DNA of 13,766 bases from Candidatus Omnitrophota bacterium (GTDB lineage Bacteria > Omnitrophota > Koll11 > Aquiviventales > Aquiviventaceae): contig JACPXS010000056.1 in assembly GCA_016196415.1 (NCBI GenBank), forward strand, positions 1 through 13,766, read 5' to 3'. Below are positions 9,901 to 13,766 of this stretch, piece by piece. The notes beneath the pieces are model-generated. The model searched no databases and was not told the DNA's origin. It saw only the letters and a program-made list of their open reading frames with translations. The first letter of the stretch is position 1. Every line of letters starts with the position of its first letter. Made by a program: the position numbers and the translations under genes.

Positions 9901-12628
9901 CGACCCTCAAGACCTCCCCCCACGTCACCGAGCCGACCCAATGAGCCGCCTGGTCCTGGCTGAGCACGTCGAGCAGATCCAAGAAGCGCGGCAGCCGCTG
10001 CTTGAACTCCGCTGGGGGTGCTGTCGGCGCGAAACTCCGTTCGAAGACATCCAGGGCGTCGGCGAACGCTTCACGCTGCTTTGCGGCTTGCGCGAGTGAT
10101 GCCCCAAACTTCACTTGCTTGATCGTCAGCGGGGCTCCGGCTTGCTGCAGCAACGAGGCGACGACGGCCTGCTCATACCTGCCCAGGTAGTCCGTGTTGA
10201 TCGCCCGCATCCGCGTGATGACGTCCGCTTGCACAGCCGGGGAGGCGTACCGCGGCTTGGCCGCTTCCGCATCAAAGAGTGCGATCAGGTCCTTGGCCAA
10301 CCGAATCTGCGGGATGGAGAGCATGCCCCGAACCTGAATCGCGGCATGGAGGCTTCTCAGCTTGCCAGCTTCATGCGGCGGGAGATTGTTGATCCTGCGA
10401 TCCCGCACGATTGCCGCAAGACGAGCGGCAATCGCCGCGTCTTCCAACCGGCCGGCCTCGGATTGCTCTTCCGCCTTGGGACGTCCCCTCCCCCGGCCCG
10501 TCTTGGCGGGTGCTCTGCCAGCGCCGGAGCGGTCCGCAGGCGCCAGCAACGGAGACAGGATCAGCGTCAGCAGCGAGCCCACGCCGCCGCCCGCGAGCCA
10601 CATAGTCGGCTCCGGCTGCGCGGTTGCGACTGCCAGCACCGGCTGCAGCCACCCCAACGCCCACGCCGCCGGCGCCAGCGCCGCGGCCGCGAGGGCCAGC
10701 ACCGCTACGCCAATAATGATCTCAATCCGCTTGGCGCCCAGCGCGTCTTTGCGGGATGCGGCCGCCGGCTGCGCGGCAGAGGAGGCGAGGGCCTCGCGGA
10801 TCTGGCCGATGCGCTCATCCGACAAGCGGACCTGCGGCACCTGCTGCAGCTCGCCCAGCTCGCTGATCCCCTCTTCCTGCGCGATATAGGTGAGCATCTG
10901 GTCCACCACCCGCCGGCCGAGGCCGATGTGCTGAAGCCGCTGTCGCACCCGATCCGCCGCCTCAGACTCTTGATCCCGTGCCGCGTGATTCAGCAGCTCC
11001 AGCGCGAGCCGCTCCCTCGTCGAGTCGGCCGCCTGAACCTTCGGCGCGGTGTCCGCCGGCTGAGGCGCAGCCGGCGCAGGCCCGGCGGACAGGGCATCAA
11101 GCCGATGCAAGCGCTTGGCGATCGCGGCCACCGTGGGTGGCGTCAGCAGGAGCGCACGGCCAAGCTCCCGGGTGTAGGTGTAGAGGGGCTGTAAGCTGTC
11201 AAGCCCCTGGGTGTGGACATAGGTGAGGATGGCATCCACCTTCCATGGAGGAATGCTGCCGCCTTCCATTCCCATCAGTTGCCGCCGAACAGTCTGGGCG
11301 TCTCGACTATTGGGGTCTGCGCCGGCGCGCTTGAGCCAGGCGATGGCGGCGTCGCGTTCCTGCGCGCTGATGCCGAGGTGGGCGGCTTCCTGCTCCTCTG
11401 GTGACTGGACTGCCGGGCGTGGTGCGGGTGGCGGCGCAGGAGCGGTGGCGACCTCCGCAGGCATCGCCGCGACGCGTGCTCCCTGCACCGGCGCCGGCGA
11501 TGATCCGCCGTTCTCGATCTCTTGATAGACGGTCGCTTCATGCTGCCTGTCGAACTCGCTGCCTGCCTCCTCATCCACCGTGATAGCCAGCAGCGCGGGG
11601 TTGGCTGTTTGCCCTTGCTTCCAGGATTGCAGCGCCTCCGACAGGTTGATCCCCTTGGCGCGGTATTTGCGCTCGATATCCGACCACACCTTCCACGGCG
11701 CCTGCGACAACCCCGCCAATCCATAGTCCGGCATGCCGTGCGGACAGATCCTGCAGAGCGCGTAGCCGCCGCCTAACGCCTCCCCCAGATGCAGGGTGGT
11801 GCGGTTGATAAACACGCGCACCTGATCGCCCTGCGCAAGGAGGTCGGGGCATTGTGGTGACAGATGCACCACCGGCTTGGCTGCCCTGGCAGACCGGCCG
11901 CGCCGGCCGCTCTTGGCGGCAGTCTCGGGTGCGGAGCCCGTGACAAAGAGAACCAGCCGTTCTCCGGCGAATGCCACCTGGATGGAGCCCTTGCGCGCGG
12001 AGAGGTGCGCCGGCATGACGCGCTGCCGGGCGGCCTCCGCGGTCTCGAGCTCCGTGATGACGGAGGGGAAACGCTCCGTCCGCACGCGCTCGAAGACCTG
12101 CGCCCATTCTTCCGCCTCTCGCGCGACACGACGGAGGACATTGTCGTCCGATCGCCGGGCGGTCACCAATCGCAGCAGCGCCAGATGCACCTGCGCATCC
12201 GTCACCGGCTCGTCCGCCTGGCCGACCTCCAACATGTCCAAGACCGCTTCGTTGATGCCCAGGTAGTAGTCATCCGTGGGAAAGGCCCGCATCGTCCAGT
12301 CGAGACGGTCGAGCAGCCGCCCCACCGCGCTCTCCGGATCCTGCGCGCCGGCATGCGTCGCCAGGCGCTCATGCACCGCGGACCACCGCCCCTGGAACGC
12401 GTGCCAATAGTTGTGCCAGAGCAGATACAACTCGGCCAGCTTCTCGCCATAGGTCATATACTCGGCGCCGCGGCTTTCGCCGCCGGAGAGCACGCGCTCC
12501 ATCCGATGCCGGCTGATCCGGTCGGTCGCCTTCGCATAGACCGATCGCAGCGCCGCCAACTCGCCGGGGTTCAACGCCGGCAGCCGGCTTTTGCGTCCGG
12601 CCTGATCGGTGAAGAGGAGTCCCCACCG
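1..12628 (-). CDS. Giant multidomain membrane protein, at least 4,209 codons, 3' end outside window
   Basis: All 4,209 codons between the TAG at 12629 and the left edge were read; none is a stop. Unrelated recognisable domains all fall in this one frame: Ada-like zinc site, tandem helical repeats, M50 protease, GNAT, receiver, MoaD-like beta-grasp, lytic-transglycosylase-like domain and several membrane modules, so the frame is truly coding over most of its length. The start is unclear. Possible initiators after the TAG are TTG 12574, ATG 12502 (residue 43) and GTG 12493; none has a good Shine-Dalgarno sequence, and the 42 codons before ATG 12502 already end in G or C about 83% of the time, which suggests translation comes through from upstream. 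The stretch 6434-6528 has codon use unlike the rest (see plus-strand entries). Proteins of this size and mosaic make-up are known mainly from giant genes of Omnitrophota; taxonomy here is inferred. Confidence 0.92.
960..1740 (-). other. Lytic-transglycosylase/lysozyme-like domain
   Basis: Directly after the Tat-like segment the sequence shows, in order, the landmarks of soluble lytic transglycosylases. FERAAADTGVSPHRIAAFIL ends in EEMEEE, giving a candidate catalytic Glu at r3666 (1631-1633) or the next residue. SDITVGDAQVRV corresponds to the S-x-G-x-x-Q motif, with Q3702. MDAVNIVLAGHIIREKYKQ corresponds to the N-I-x-x-G-x-x-Y/I-L-x-x-x-Y helix. ERDYAAANAGLI corresponds to A-A-Y-N-A-G, and GRLQAYREVYGW to the final Y-V-x-x-V helix. 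Such enzymes cleave peptidoglycan between MurNAc and GlcNAc. The order and location after an export-like segment support the call, but each motif departs from consensus, so an inactive or divergent relative is possible. Confidence 0.5.
1870..2190 (-). other. Membrane segments plus internal twin-arginine-like signal
   Basis: Two hydrophobic stretches (ALPAGYALLTALLNWLG; LIVDAGLALAVVVGTVLVG) are followed by a basic patch and then LSRRGFVIGFGAVAVGLAAA (SRRGF at 1964-1978, from residue 3551), ending VLPRAMSRA. S-R-R-x-F plus a mildly hydrophobic Gly/Ala-rich stretch and an A-x-x-x-A-like end is the plan of a Tat signal. It is unusual to find one about 3,550 residues inside an ORF. It may simply be a third membrane helix with a double-Arg cap, or it may export the following domain. 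Confidence 0.5.
2246..2353 (-). other. Winged-helix-like segment
   Basis: FTVPQVARQFKFPLKFQAEI followed by VAIFDRLEQEGRLIRA has the helix-turn-helix and wing pattern of small winged-helix domains (helix, turn, recognition-type helix, L-x-x-x-G-x-I/L strand). In a membrane protein this is more likely a protein-interaction fold than a DNA binder. Evidence is weak and based on pattern alone. Confidence 0.3.
2480..2722 (-). other. MoaD/ThiS-like ubiquitin-fold (beta-grasp) domain
   Basis: Residues 3303-3383 read as a beta-grasp of about 80 residues. There is a first strand pair (SLQIPPGGQQLPVSG), the helix TVRQAIERLNPPALQD, the GAIRWEDLAVYVDGLLV strand with D in place of the usual N of V-x-VNG, and LADGSHLTAVLHPA, corresponding to L-x-DGD-x-V-x-x-x-PP. 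This is the order seen in MoaD, ThiS and SAMP-type proteins. The C-terminal GG used for thiocarboxylation or conjugation is absent (PAAPS follows), so it is most likely a structural or binding domain. The call is by motif pattern only. Confidence 0.5.
3215..3247 (-). repeat. GLAGAMHRG-type motif, copy 3
   Basis: Encodes RGLAGAMHRGE, followed by a Pro-rich linker (PPAATGPPPP). The DNA nearly repeats that of copy 1. Like the others it marks a boundary between two helical blocks. Confidence 0.7.
3584..3619 (-). repeat. GLAGAMHRG-type motif, copy 2 (GLAGAMARR)
   Basis: Encodes AAGLAGAMARRLP after an Ala/Pro-rich linker (AAQPAPASPALVT). The core GLAGAM is the same as in the other copies, with ARR instead of HRG. 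Confidence 0.55.
4202..4234 (-). repeat. GLAGAMHRG-type motif, copy 1
   Basis: Encodes SGMAGAMHRGM in a linker between the alpha/beta domain and a helical region. The DNA at 4205-4231 matches 3218-3244 at 25 of 27 positions. See the finding on this motif. Confidence 0.7.
4290..5136 (-). other. Soluble alpha/beta domain of the giant protein, family unknown
   Basis: After the membrane block comes a domain with alternating strands and helices. The clearest part is GKKLVFLGRGADLLYDAAEA (4840-4781), followed by DLYLMDWSPEAFAG and RRGVVVIGELDDPSSASGD, then QTLLLSSLLD and RVEVHYTYDENYGP. The VFLGRGADLLYDAA strand-loop-helix resembles the nucleotide or phosphate loop of Rossmann-like or phosphoribosyltransferase-like folds, but I cannot name a family or catalytic residues. 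It ends at AAKPRWMRWDASSS, just before the first GMAGAMHRG motif. Confidence 0.4.
5137..5599 (-). other. Polytopic membrane block after the second KILGHGG copy
   Basis: Five or six hydrophobic stretches can be seen (GLLGVGLMLTGLALLPVLG, WGVVAAGIMIGLFG, PVVVGMAVVSVGLFYAF, AVAAGLGTIIVVAG, IKLLVVLAGAWMIADRLW, LVMPIALGVGLVWPLL), ending in TRRRY. The first two match the start of the M50 block (G-x-x-GVGL ... GDRL), but no HExxH follows. It looks like the same membrane module used here only as an anchor. Confidence 0.7.
5600..5677 (-). repeat. 78-bp perfect repeat, copy 2 (KILGHGG module)
   Basis: Identical to 8399-8476, including all synonymous positions; encodes residues 2318-2343. Here it links the receiver domain to a membrane block, whereas copy 1 links the helical region to the M50 membrane block. 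The sequence diverges at once on either side. Confidence 0.97.
5687..6124 (-). other. Response-regulator receiver (REC) domain inside the giant protein
   Basis: Residues 2169-2313 begin VILIVDDEQKWREGV and hold all receiver key residues: the acidic pair D2174/D2175, the phosphoacceptor D2227 in LLVTDLGMPLTGGQLV (codon 5948-5950), S2258 in VIMMSDDP (the Thr/Ser switch position) and K2284 in GWIKYLY. Spacings D-S (31) and S-K (26) fit the family. The domain should accept a phosphoryl group from a histidine kinase, which is not in the window. It is flanked by a Pro/Thr/Ala linker and by the second KILGHGG module, so it is a plug-in sensor in the protein middle, not a DNA-binding regulator. A separate gene starting at GTG 6124 is conceivable, but no ribosome binding site is seen and the frame is continuous. 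Confidence 0.9.
6186..6214 (+). promoter_or_regulatory. Sigma-70-type promoter of the antisense membrane genes
   Basis: TTGACA at 6186-6191 is a perfect -35 box. A 17-bp spacer is followed by TAGACT at 6209-6214, a 4 of 6 match to the -10 box. Transcription would start near 6220-6222, that is at the GTG of the following ORF, giving a leaderless mRNA. The match lies inside the giant minus-strand frame. Confidence 0.6.
6222..6431 (+). CDS. Small two-helix membrane protein, antisense to the giant gene
   Basis: The GTG start is chosen because it sits at the transcription start predicted from the promoter at 6186-6214; an in-frame ATG at 6114 lies upstream of that promoter and has no ribosome binding site. 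The 69-residue product has a basic N-terminus (VKTFWTNARRRLIAK), a first hydrophobic helix (LANLFLLLIGASATGEVIIG), a short turn with PGWLK, a second helix (VLLGVIIVGAGVGAVIVM) and a charged tail ending SRTEDE. This is a natural small membrane hairpin, quite unlike the Arg/Ser/Pro-rich shadow ORFs elsewhere in the window. Third positions are about 72% G or C, but this frame shares third positions with the giant frame, so that does not decide the strand. The family is unknown; a holin-like or accessory membrane role is possible. Confidence 0.5.
   Translation: MKTFWTNARRRLIAKTLANLFLLLIGASATGEVIIGLPGWLKVLLGVIIVGAGVGAVIVMPDGSRTEDE
6225..6234. promoter_or_regulatory. AAAACGTTTT palindrome at the predicted transcription start
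   Basis: A perfect 10-bp inverted repeat lies directly after the GTG start codon, within the first turns of DNA downstream of the promoter. It is very AT-rich for this DNA. Its position would suit an operator, but it is also part of codons 2-5 of the ORF, so chance is possible. Confidence 0.25.
6419..6423 (+). promoter_or_regulatory. GGAGG ribosome binding site for the 31-residue peptide
   Basis: GGAGG ends nine bases before ATG 6433 and lies inside the last codons of the preceding ORF, whose TGA ends at 6431. This points to translational coupling and favours ATG 6433 over ATG 6424, which would have no spacing from GGAGG. Confidence 0.55.
6433..6528 (+). CDS. Single-helix hydrophobic peptide, 31 residues, coupled to the upstream small ORF
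   Basis: The start is ATG 6433, led by GGAGG at 6419-6423; the start lies one base after the upstream stop. An in-frame ATG at 6424 would add three residues. The product is MVTLLVVLGLLVVLFVLFGL followed by the polar, basic tail DQYRQRKHASR: one membrane helix with the C-terminus probably in the cytoplasm. Of its 31 codons 26 end in G or C (84%), matching genome style, while the giant frame on the other strand has only 25% over the same bases. This is the best evidence in the window for true plus-strand coding. It could be a subunit of a small membrane complex with the upstream hairpin protein, or a toxin-like hydrophobic peptide. No terminator is visible after it. Confidence 0.55.
   Translation: MVTLLVVLGLLVVLFVLFGLDQYRQRKHASR
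6527..6916 (-). other. Coiled coil followed by membrane hairpin module 2 (EKRVE type)
   Basis: Residues 1904-1966 (6916-6728) are rich in Leu/Glu/Arg/Gln with heptad-like spacing (ADELAGLRTEAERLGKRLTA and LQQEKDDVSRRLAEVQAAI), typical of a coiled coil. Then EKRVEVMLAVVLLGGVAALL, APVVWPIVAPWLG and VVLAGLTGLGAAYGVWRL (r1980-2034) form two membrane helices ending in a basic cap. The hairpin is a paralogue of that at 10541-10735. Past this point the frame enters the linker that carries the opposite-strand genes. Confidence 0.7.
7022..7441 (-). other. GNAT-type acetyltransferase domain
   Basis: Residues 1730-1868 show the GNAT layout: beta-strands (HAVTVQSADGALIAFRYLEG, then RVIGYLDVEPD), the acetyl-CoA loop V-P-x5-GRGIGAGLM (GRGIGAG at r1823-1829, 7142-7162) and the final NAYSVYHEKAVAQYRSLGF, the usual N ... 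A-x-x-x-Y-x-x-x-GF ending. Length, about 140 residues, is normal for the family. The domain would use acetyl-CoA to acylate an amine; the substrate is unknown. It follows directly after the M50 domain, on what is probably its cytosolic side. Confidence 0.85.
7560..8398 (-). other. Polytopic membrane domain with site-2 protease (M50) signature
   Basis: Residues 1411-1690 contain at least five hydrophobic segments (about 8396-8270, 8190-8090, 8070-7945 and 7790-7660, the last long enough for two helices). The third ends in VWLMLHELGHYAAARLAG: the HExxH zinc motif is H1550, E1551 and H1554 (codons 7967-7981). About 115 residues on comes N-A-I-P ... SNDGRLLLSLL (D1666 at 7631-7633), corresponding to the N-x-x-P ... 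DG motif that supplies the third zinc ligand in S2P/M50 proteases. Both halves of the active site are intact and lie in membrane segments, as in this family of intramembrane metalloproteases. Possible roles are cleavage of the giant protein itself or of other membrane substrates; neither can be told from sequence. Confidence 0.85.
8399..8476 (-). repeat. 78-bp perfect repeat, copy 1 (KILGHGG module)
   Basis: This segment is identical base for base to 5600-5677. It encodes 26 residues (1385-1410): a PPPAAKPSQPS linker followed by KILGHGGFATIERTV. Copy spacing is 2,799 bp, exactly 933 codons, so both copies are in the giant frame. Both precede a block of membrane helices that share the pattern G-x-x-GVGL ... 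GDRL, which means the identical DNA is the conserved start of a larger repeated membrane module. Confidence 0.97.
8477..10540 (-). other. Long helical region of the giant protein, no recognised domain
   Basis: Residues 697-1384, nearly 690 residues, are mostly charged or amphipathic helix. I see no zinc, nucleotide-binding or protease motif. Features visible are repeated Leu/Ala-rich helices (for example AIAARLAAIVRDRRINNL and RIQAVLRELKRERE), a His-rich turn TAHHNGLTEGAL near 9770, a conserved-looking KAFAGERGHELYSKD near 9150, and an Ala/Gln/Arg-rich probable coiled coil (DLKRRGAQKRREAQALLAQA) near 8900. It ends in the Pro-rich linker leading into the 78-bp repeat. It may act as a long spacer or scaffold; that is inference. 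Confidence 0.5.
10541..10735 (-). other. Membrane hairpin module 1 (AKRIE type)
   Basis: Residues 632-696 begin with AKRIEIIIGVAVLALAAAAL, contain APAAWALGWLQPVLAV, and end with a second hydrophobic stretch GGGVGSLLTLILSPLLA. Two membrane helices are likely, preceded by the charged KRIE motif and followed by a basic, probably cytoplasmic tail (GRGRGRPK). The arrangement recurs in the hairpin at 6527-6691, which starts EKRVEVMLAVVLLGG and also has AP-x-x-W after the first helix. The two appear to be paralogous anchors of the same protein. Confidence 0.6.
10787..11356 (-). repeat. Two tandem copies of an ~80-residue helical domain
   Basis: Residues 425-509 and 537-614 can be aligned. Both start with an amphipathic helix (RDAAIAWLKRAGADPNSRDA and RERLALELLNHAARDQESEA), go on to a VR-x-x-L stretch (TVRRQLMGM and RVRQRLQHIG), then VD-x-x-LTY (KVDAILTYVHTQG and VVDQMLTYIAQEEG), and end in a short helix (PTVAAIAKRLHRL and DERIGQIREAL). 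A Pro/Ala-rich linker separates them. The alignment was made by eye. The fold is unknown to me; an internal duplication is the simplest explanation. Confidence 0.55.
11744..11866 (-). other. Ada-like zinc-binding site in the giant protein
   Basis: Residues 255-295 read HLSPQC, then about 31 residues including TTLHLGEALGGGY, then CRIC. The order H-x4-C ... EAL-x2-GY-x-L-C-x2-C, with P following, resembles the small zinc-binding domain of Ada and related stand-alone modules (H/C-x3-4-C ... AL-x2-GYRPC-x2-C). The likely ligands are H255, C260, C292 and C295. No methyltransferase or AraC-type DNA-binding domain follows, so this is probably a structural or protein-interaction zinc fold. It sits after about 250 residues of helical sequence without a recognised family. 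Metal binding is inferred from the motif alone. Confidence 0.5.
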
Positions 12629-12631
12629 CTA
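12629..12631 (-). other. Single in-frame TAG in an otherwise open 4,588-codon frame
   Basis: The plus-strand triplet cta at 12629-12631 reads TAG on the minus strand. It is the only stop in this frame in the whole window. Coding-like sequence (RWGLLFTDQAGRKSRL) continues in the same frame with no spacer. It may be a real gene end, a nonsense mutation, a base-calling error or a readthrough site. Confidence 0.85.
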
Positions 12632-13766
12632 GGAGGGCGTCGTCTCCACGTTGCGAATCGGACCCAGCACCGGCCACTGACCGCCGACGTCCGGATCGAG
12701 CATCGTGTCCAGCAGGGCGGCGAAGACGCCCGGCTGGGACTGTCCCACTGGTAGCGCGGGATCTTCCGGCACGATGTACACCAATGGCCGCCCCCCCATC
12801 TCATCCAGCGCCGTCACCGCCCGCATCAGCTCCTCGATGAGGGCGATCCGCTGCGAGAGCGTCAGCCCGGCATACAGCGCCTCCAGCCCGGCAATATCCG
12901 GCTGCAAGCCGCGATCCTCCCGGCTCAAGATGAAGGCGTGTGGCCGCCGCAACGGATCCTCCCGGACGCTGATGAACAGGCTCGGATGCCGGCCGGGGGT
13001 CGGCGTATGGACGGTGATTTGATAGTTCGACACGCCCGCGATCCGTTCCAGCACGATCTCGAACCCTGCGAGGTCCCCGGGTTGAAAGACTTTCCGGACA
13101 CCCGCGGCCTCCAGGAAGACATTGAGCCGCTCACGAATCTGGCGATCCTGATCGGTCATTTGCGCTCCCAAGAGCAGGTGGCTCGCCGAGAGCTTGTTGG
13201 ACCAACCGATCAGTTGCATGACACGGTTATCCGAGAGGTCCTGCGCGCTCACCCCCCCCAGTCGACCGGCATCGGCCAGCAGATCCAGCAGCCGCCGGCC
13301 TGCCTCCTGCCGTTCGGCCGCGTCGCCGCGATCGACTGCCGAGCCATACGCGCCTAGCTTTTGGCCGAAGACCTGAAAGAACGCGTCAAGATCCGCCGTC
13401 GGCCTGACCAGCTGCAACTCAATCAGCCGATTCACAAACGCGCTCGGTTCGACATCAAAGTCGCGCTCTTCCAGTTTGCCATGCAGCGTCGGATTCGCGA
13501 GGTAGATGGCGATGAGTCGGTTCTGAAAGTACGTGTCCGAGGCGGCCATGGAACTCCGGCTCACCCGAATGCTGCCCAGATCCGCCTCCTTGGGATTTTC
13601 CTTTTGCCCCTCGGCGATGTACAGCAAGAGGCTTCTACTGCGCTCCCGTGGATCACGGAGCAGCAACTCCTCGCCCCACAGCGTACTAGCCACGATGGAA
13701 GTCTCCGACGATAACCTATCAAAGGTTCCTCCTGCGCCTCGATAATCCTCGATCAATCTGCGGGTC
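12629..13766 (-). CDS. C-terminal part of a large protein of unknown function, ends at an amber codon
   Basis: The frame is open from the right edge of the window (first full codon is Thr at 13763-13765) for 378 codons and ends at TAG 12629-12631. The true start lies outside the window; a TTG at 13756 is only the first possible initiator inside it and has no visible ribosome binding site. The sequence is soluble, rich in helices and acidic/basic residues, with Leu-rich helical stretches (about 13480-13170) followed by a mixed alpha/beta stretch (about 13130-12640) containing strands such as NYQITVHTP, SLFISVRED and PLVYIVPEDPALP. I recognise no catalytic motif, signal peptide or membrane segment. 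The frame continues as coding sequence directly after the TAG, so this may be the front part of the same polypeptide as the next entry rather than a separate gene. Confidence 0.8.
   Translation of the reverse strand, partial: TRRLIEDYRGAGGTFDRLSSETSIVASTLWGEELLLRDPRERSRSLLLYIAEGQKENPKEADLGSIRVSRSSMAASDTYFQNRLIAIYLANPTLHGKLEERDFDVEPSAFVNRLIELQLVRPTADLDAFFQVFGQKLGAYGSAVDRGDAAERQEAGRRLLDLLADAGRLGGVSAQDLSDNRVMQLIGWSNKLSASHLLLGAQMTDQDRQIRERLNVFLEAAGVRKVFQPGDLAGFEIVLERIAGVSNYQITVHTPTPGRHPSLFISVREDPLRRPHAFILSREDRGLQPDIAGLEALYAGLTLSQRIALIEELMRAVTALDEMGGRPLVYIVPEDPALPVGQSQPGVFAALLDTMLDPDVGGQWPVLGPIRNVETTPS

Noticed and set aside
10115..11194. Long plus-strand ORF of 359 codons
   Set aside because: Its codons are exact reverse complements of the giant frame; the product is Arg/Gln/Leu-rich with no domain, while the minus strand here carries tandem repeats and a membrane hairpin.
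11174..11202. TTGACA on the minus strand at 11202-11197 as a promoter
   Set aside because: At 17-bp spacing the -10 position reads ACCTAC, only 1 of 6 matching, and the site lies inside coding sequence.
12502..12628. Untranslated gap between two separate genes after the TAG
   Set aside because: The stretch has normal coding third-position bias and reads as a plausible continuation of the protein, so it is not treated as intergenic.
11864..12754. Plus-strand ORF of 296 codons crossing the amber site
   Set aside because: Same shadow register; it covers the zinc motif and adjacent coding sequence on the minus strand and has no recognisable domain.

Overview
The window is dominated by one extraordinary reading frame on the minus strand. 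Every + strand triplet starting at a position that is 2 modulo 3 was read across the window. From 12628 down to the left edge there are 4,209 consecutive sense codons with no stop. The same frame is open from the right edge (13766) to a single TAG at 12629-12631, another 378 codons. No other coding strand of comparable size exists, and the many 60-360 codon plus-strand ORFs are shadows of this frame. The DNA is GC-rich with strongly GC-ending codons. A gene this long, packed with unrelated domains and repeated linkers and membrane modules, is what has been described as giant genes in Omnitrophota (former OP3) and a few other bacterial lineages. That assignment is an inference; no marker gene is present.

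Layout in the direction of translation (right to left). Residues (r) are counted from the first codon after the TAG. 13766-12629: unrecognised C-terminal part of the upstream protein segment, ending at the TAG. r1-r300: helical region with an Ada-like H/C...CxxC zinc site. r425-r614: two tandem helical repeats. r632-r696: a membrane hairpin. r697-r1384: about 690 residues of helical sequence of unknown type. r1385-r1410: first copy of a 78-bp perfectly duplicated segment. r1411-r1690: polytopic membrane domain with a complete site-2 protease (M50) signature, HELGH and NDG. r1730-r1868: GNAT acetyltransferase. r1905-r2034: coiled coil and a second membrane hairpin. r2035-r2168: Pro/Ser/Thr/Ala-rich linker. 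r2169-r2313: intact response-regulator receiver domain. r2318-r2343: second copy of the 78-bp repeat, followed by another polytopic membrane domain. After that come an alpha/beta domain, helical regions separated by a GLAGAMHRG-type motif, a MoaD/ThiS-like beta-grasp, a winged-helix-like segment, a membrane segment plus internal twin-arginine-like signal, a lytic-transglycosylase-like domain, and a terminal coiled coil that runs off the window.

Within the linker between the two halves (6186-6528) the opposite strand carries a compact unit: a consensus -35 box with a 17-bp spacer and a -10 box, a GTG-started two-helix membrane protein whose start lies at the predicted transcription start, then a GGAGG-led 31-residue single-helix peptide. 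Codon third positions favour the plus strand as the coding strand for the second of these, although the giant minus frame stays open straight through it.

Taken together the giant product looks like a membrane-anchored, multi-pass surface or envelope machine that combines signalling (receiver), intramembrane proteolysis (M50), acyl transfer (GNAT) and cell-wall cleavage (transglycosylase-like domain behind a Tat-like signal). The domain calls rest on motifs seen by eye, and the combined function is inference.
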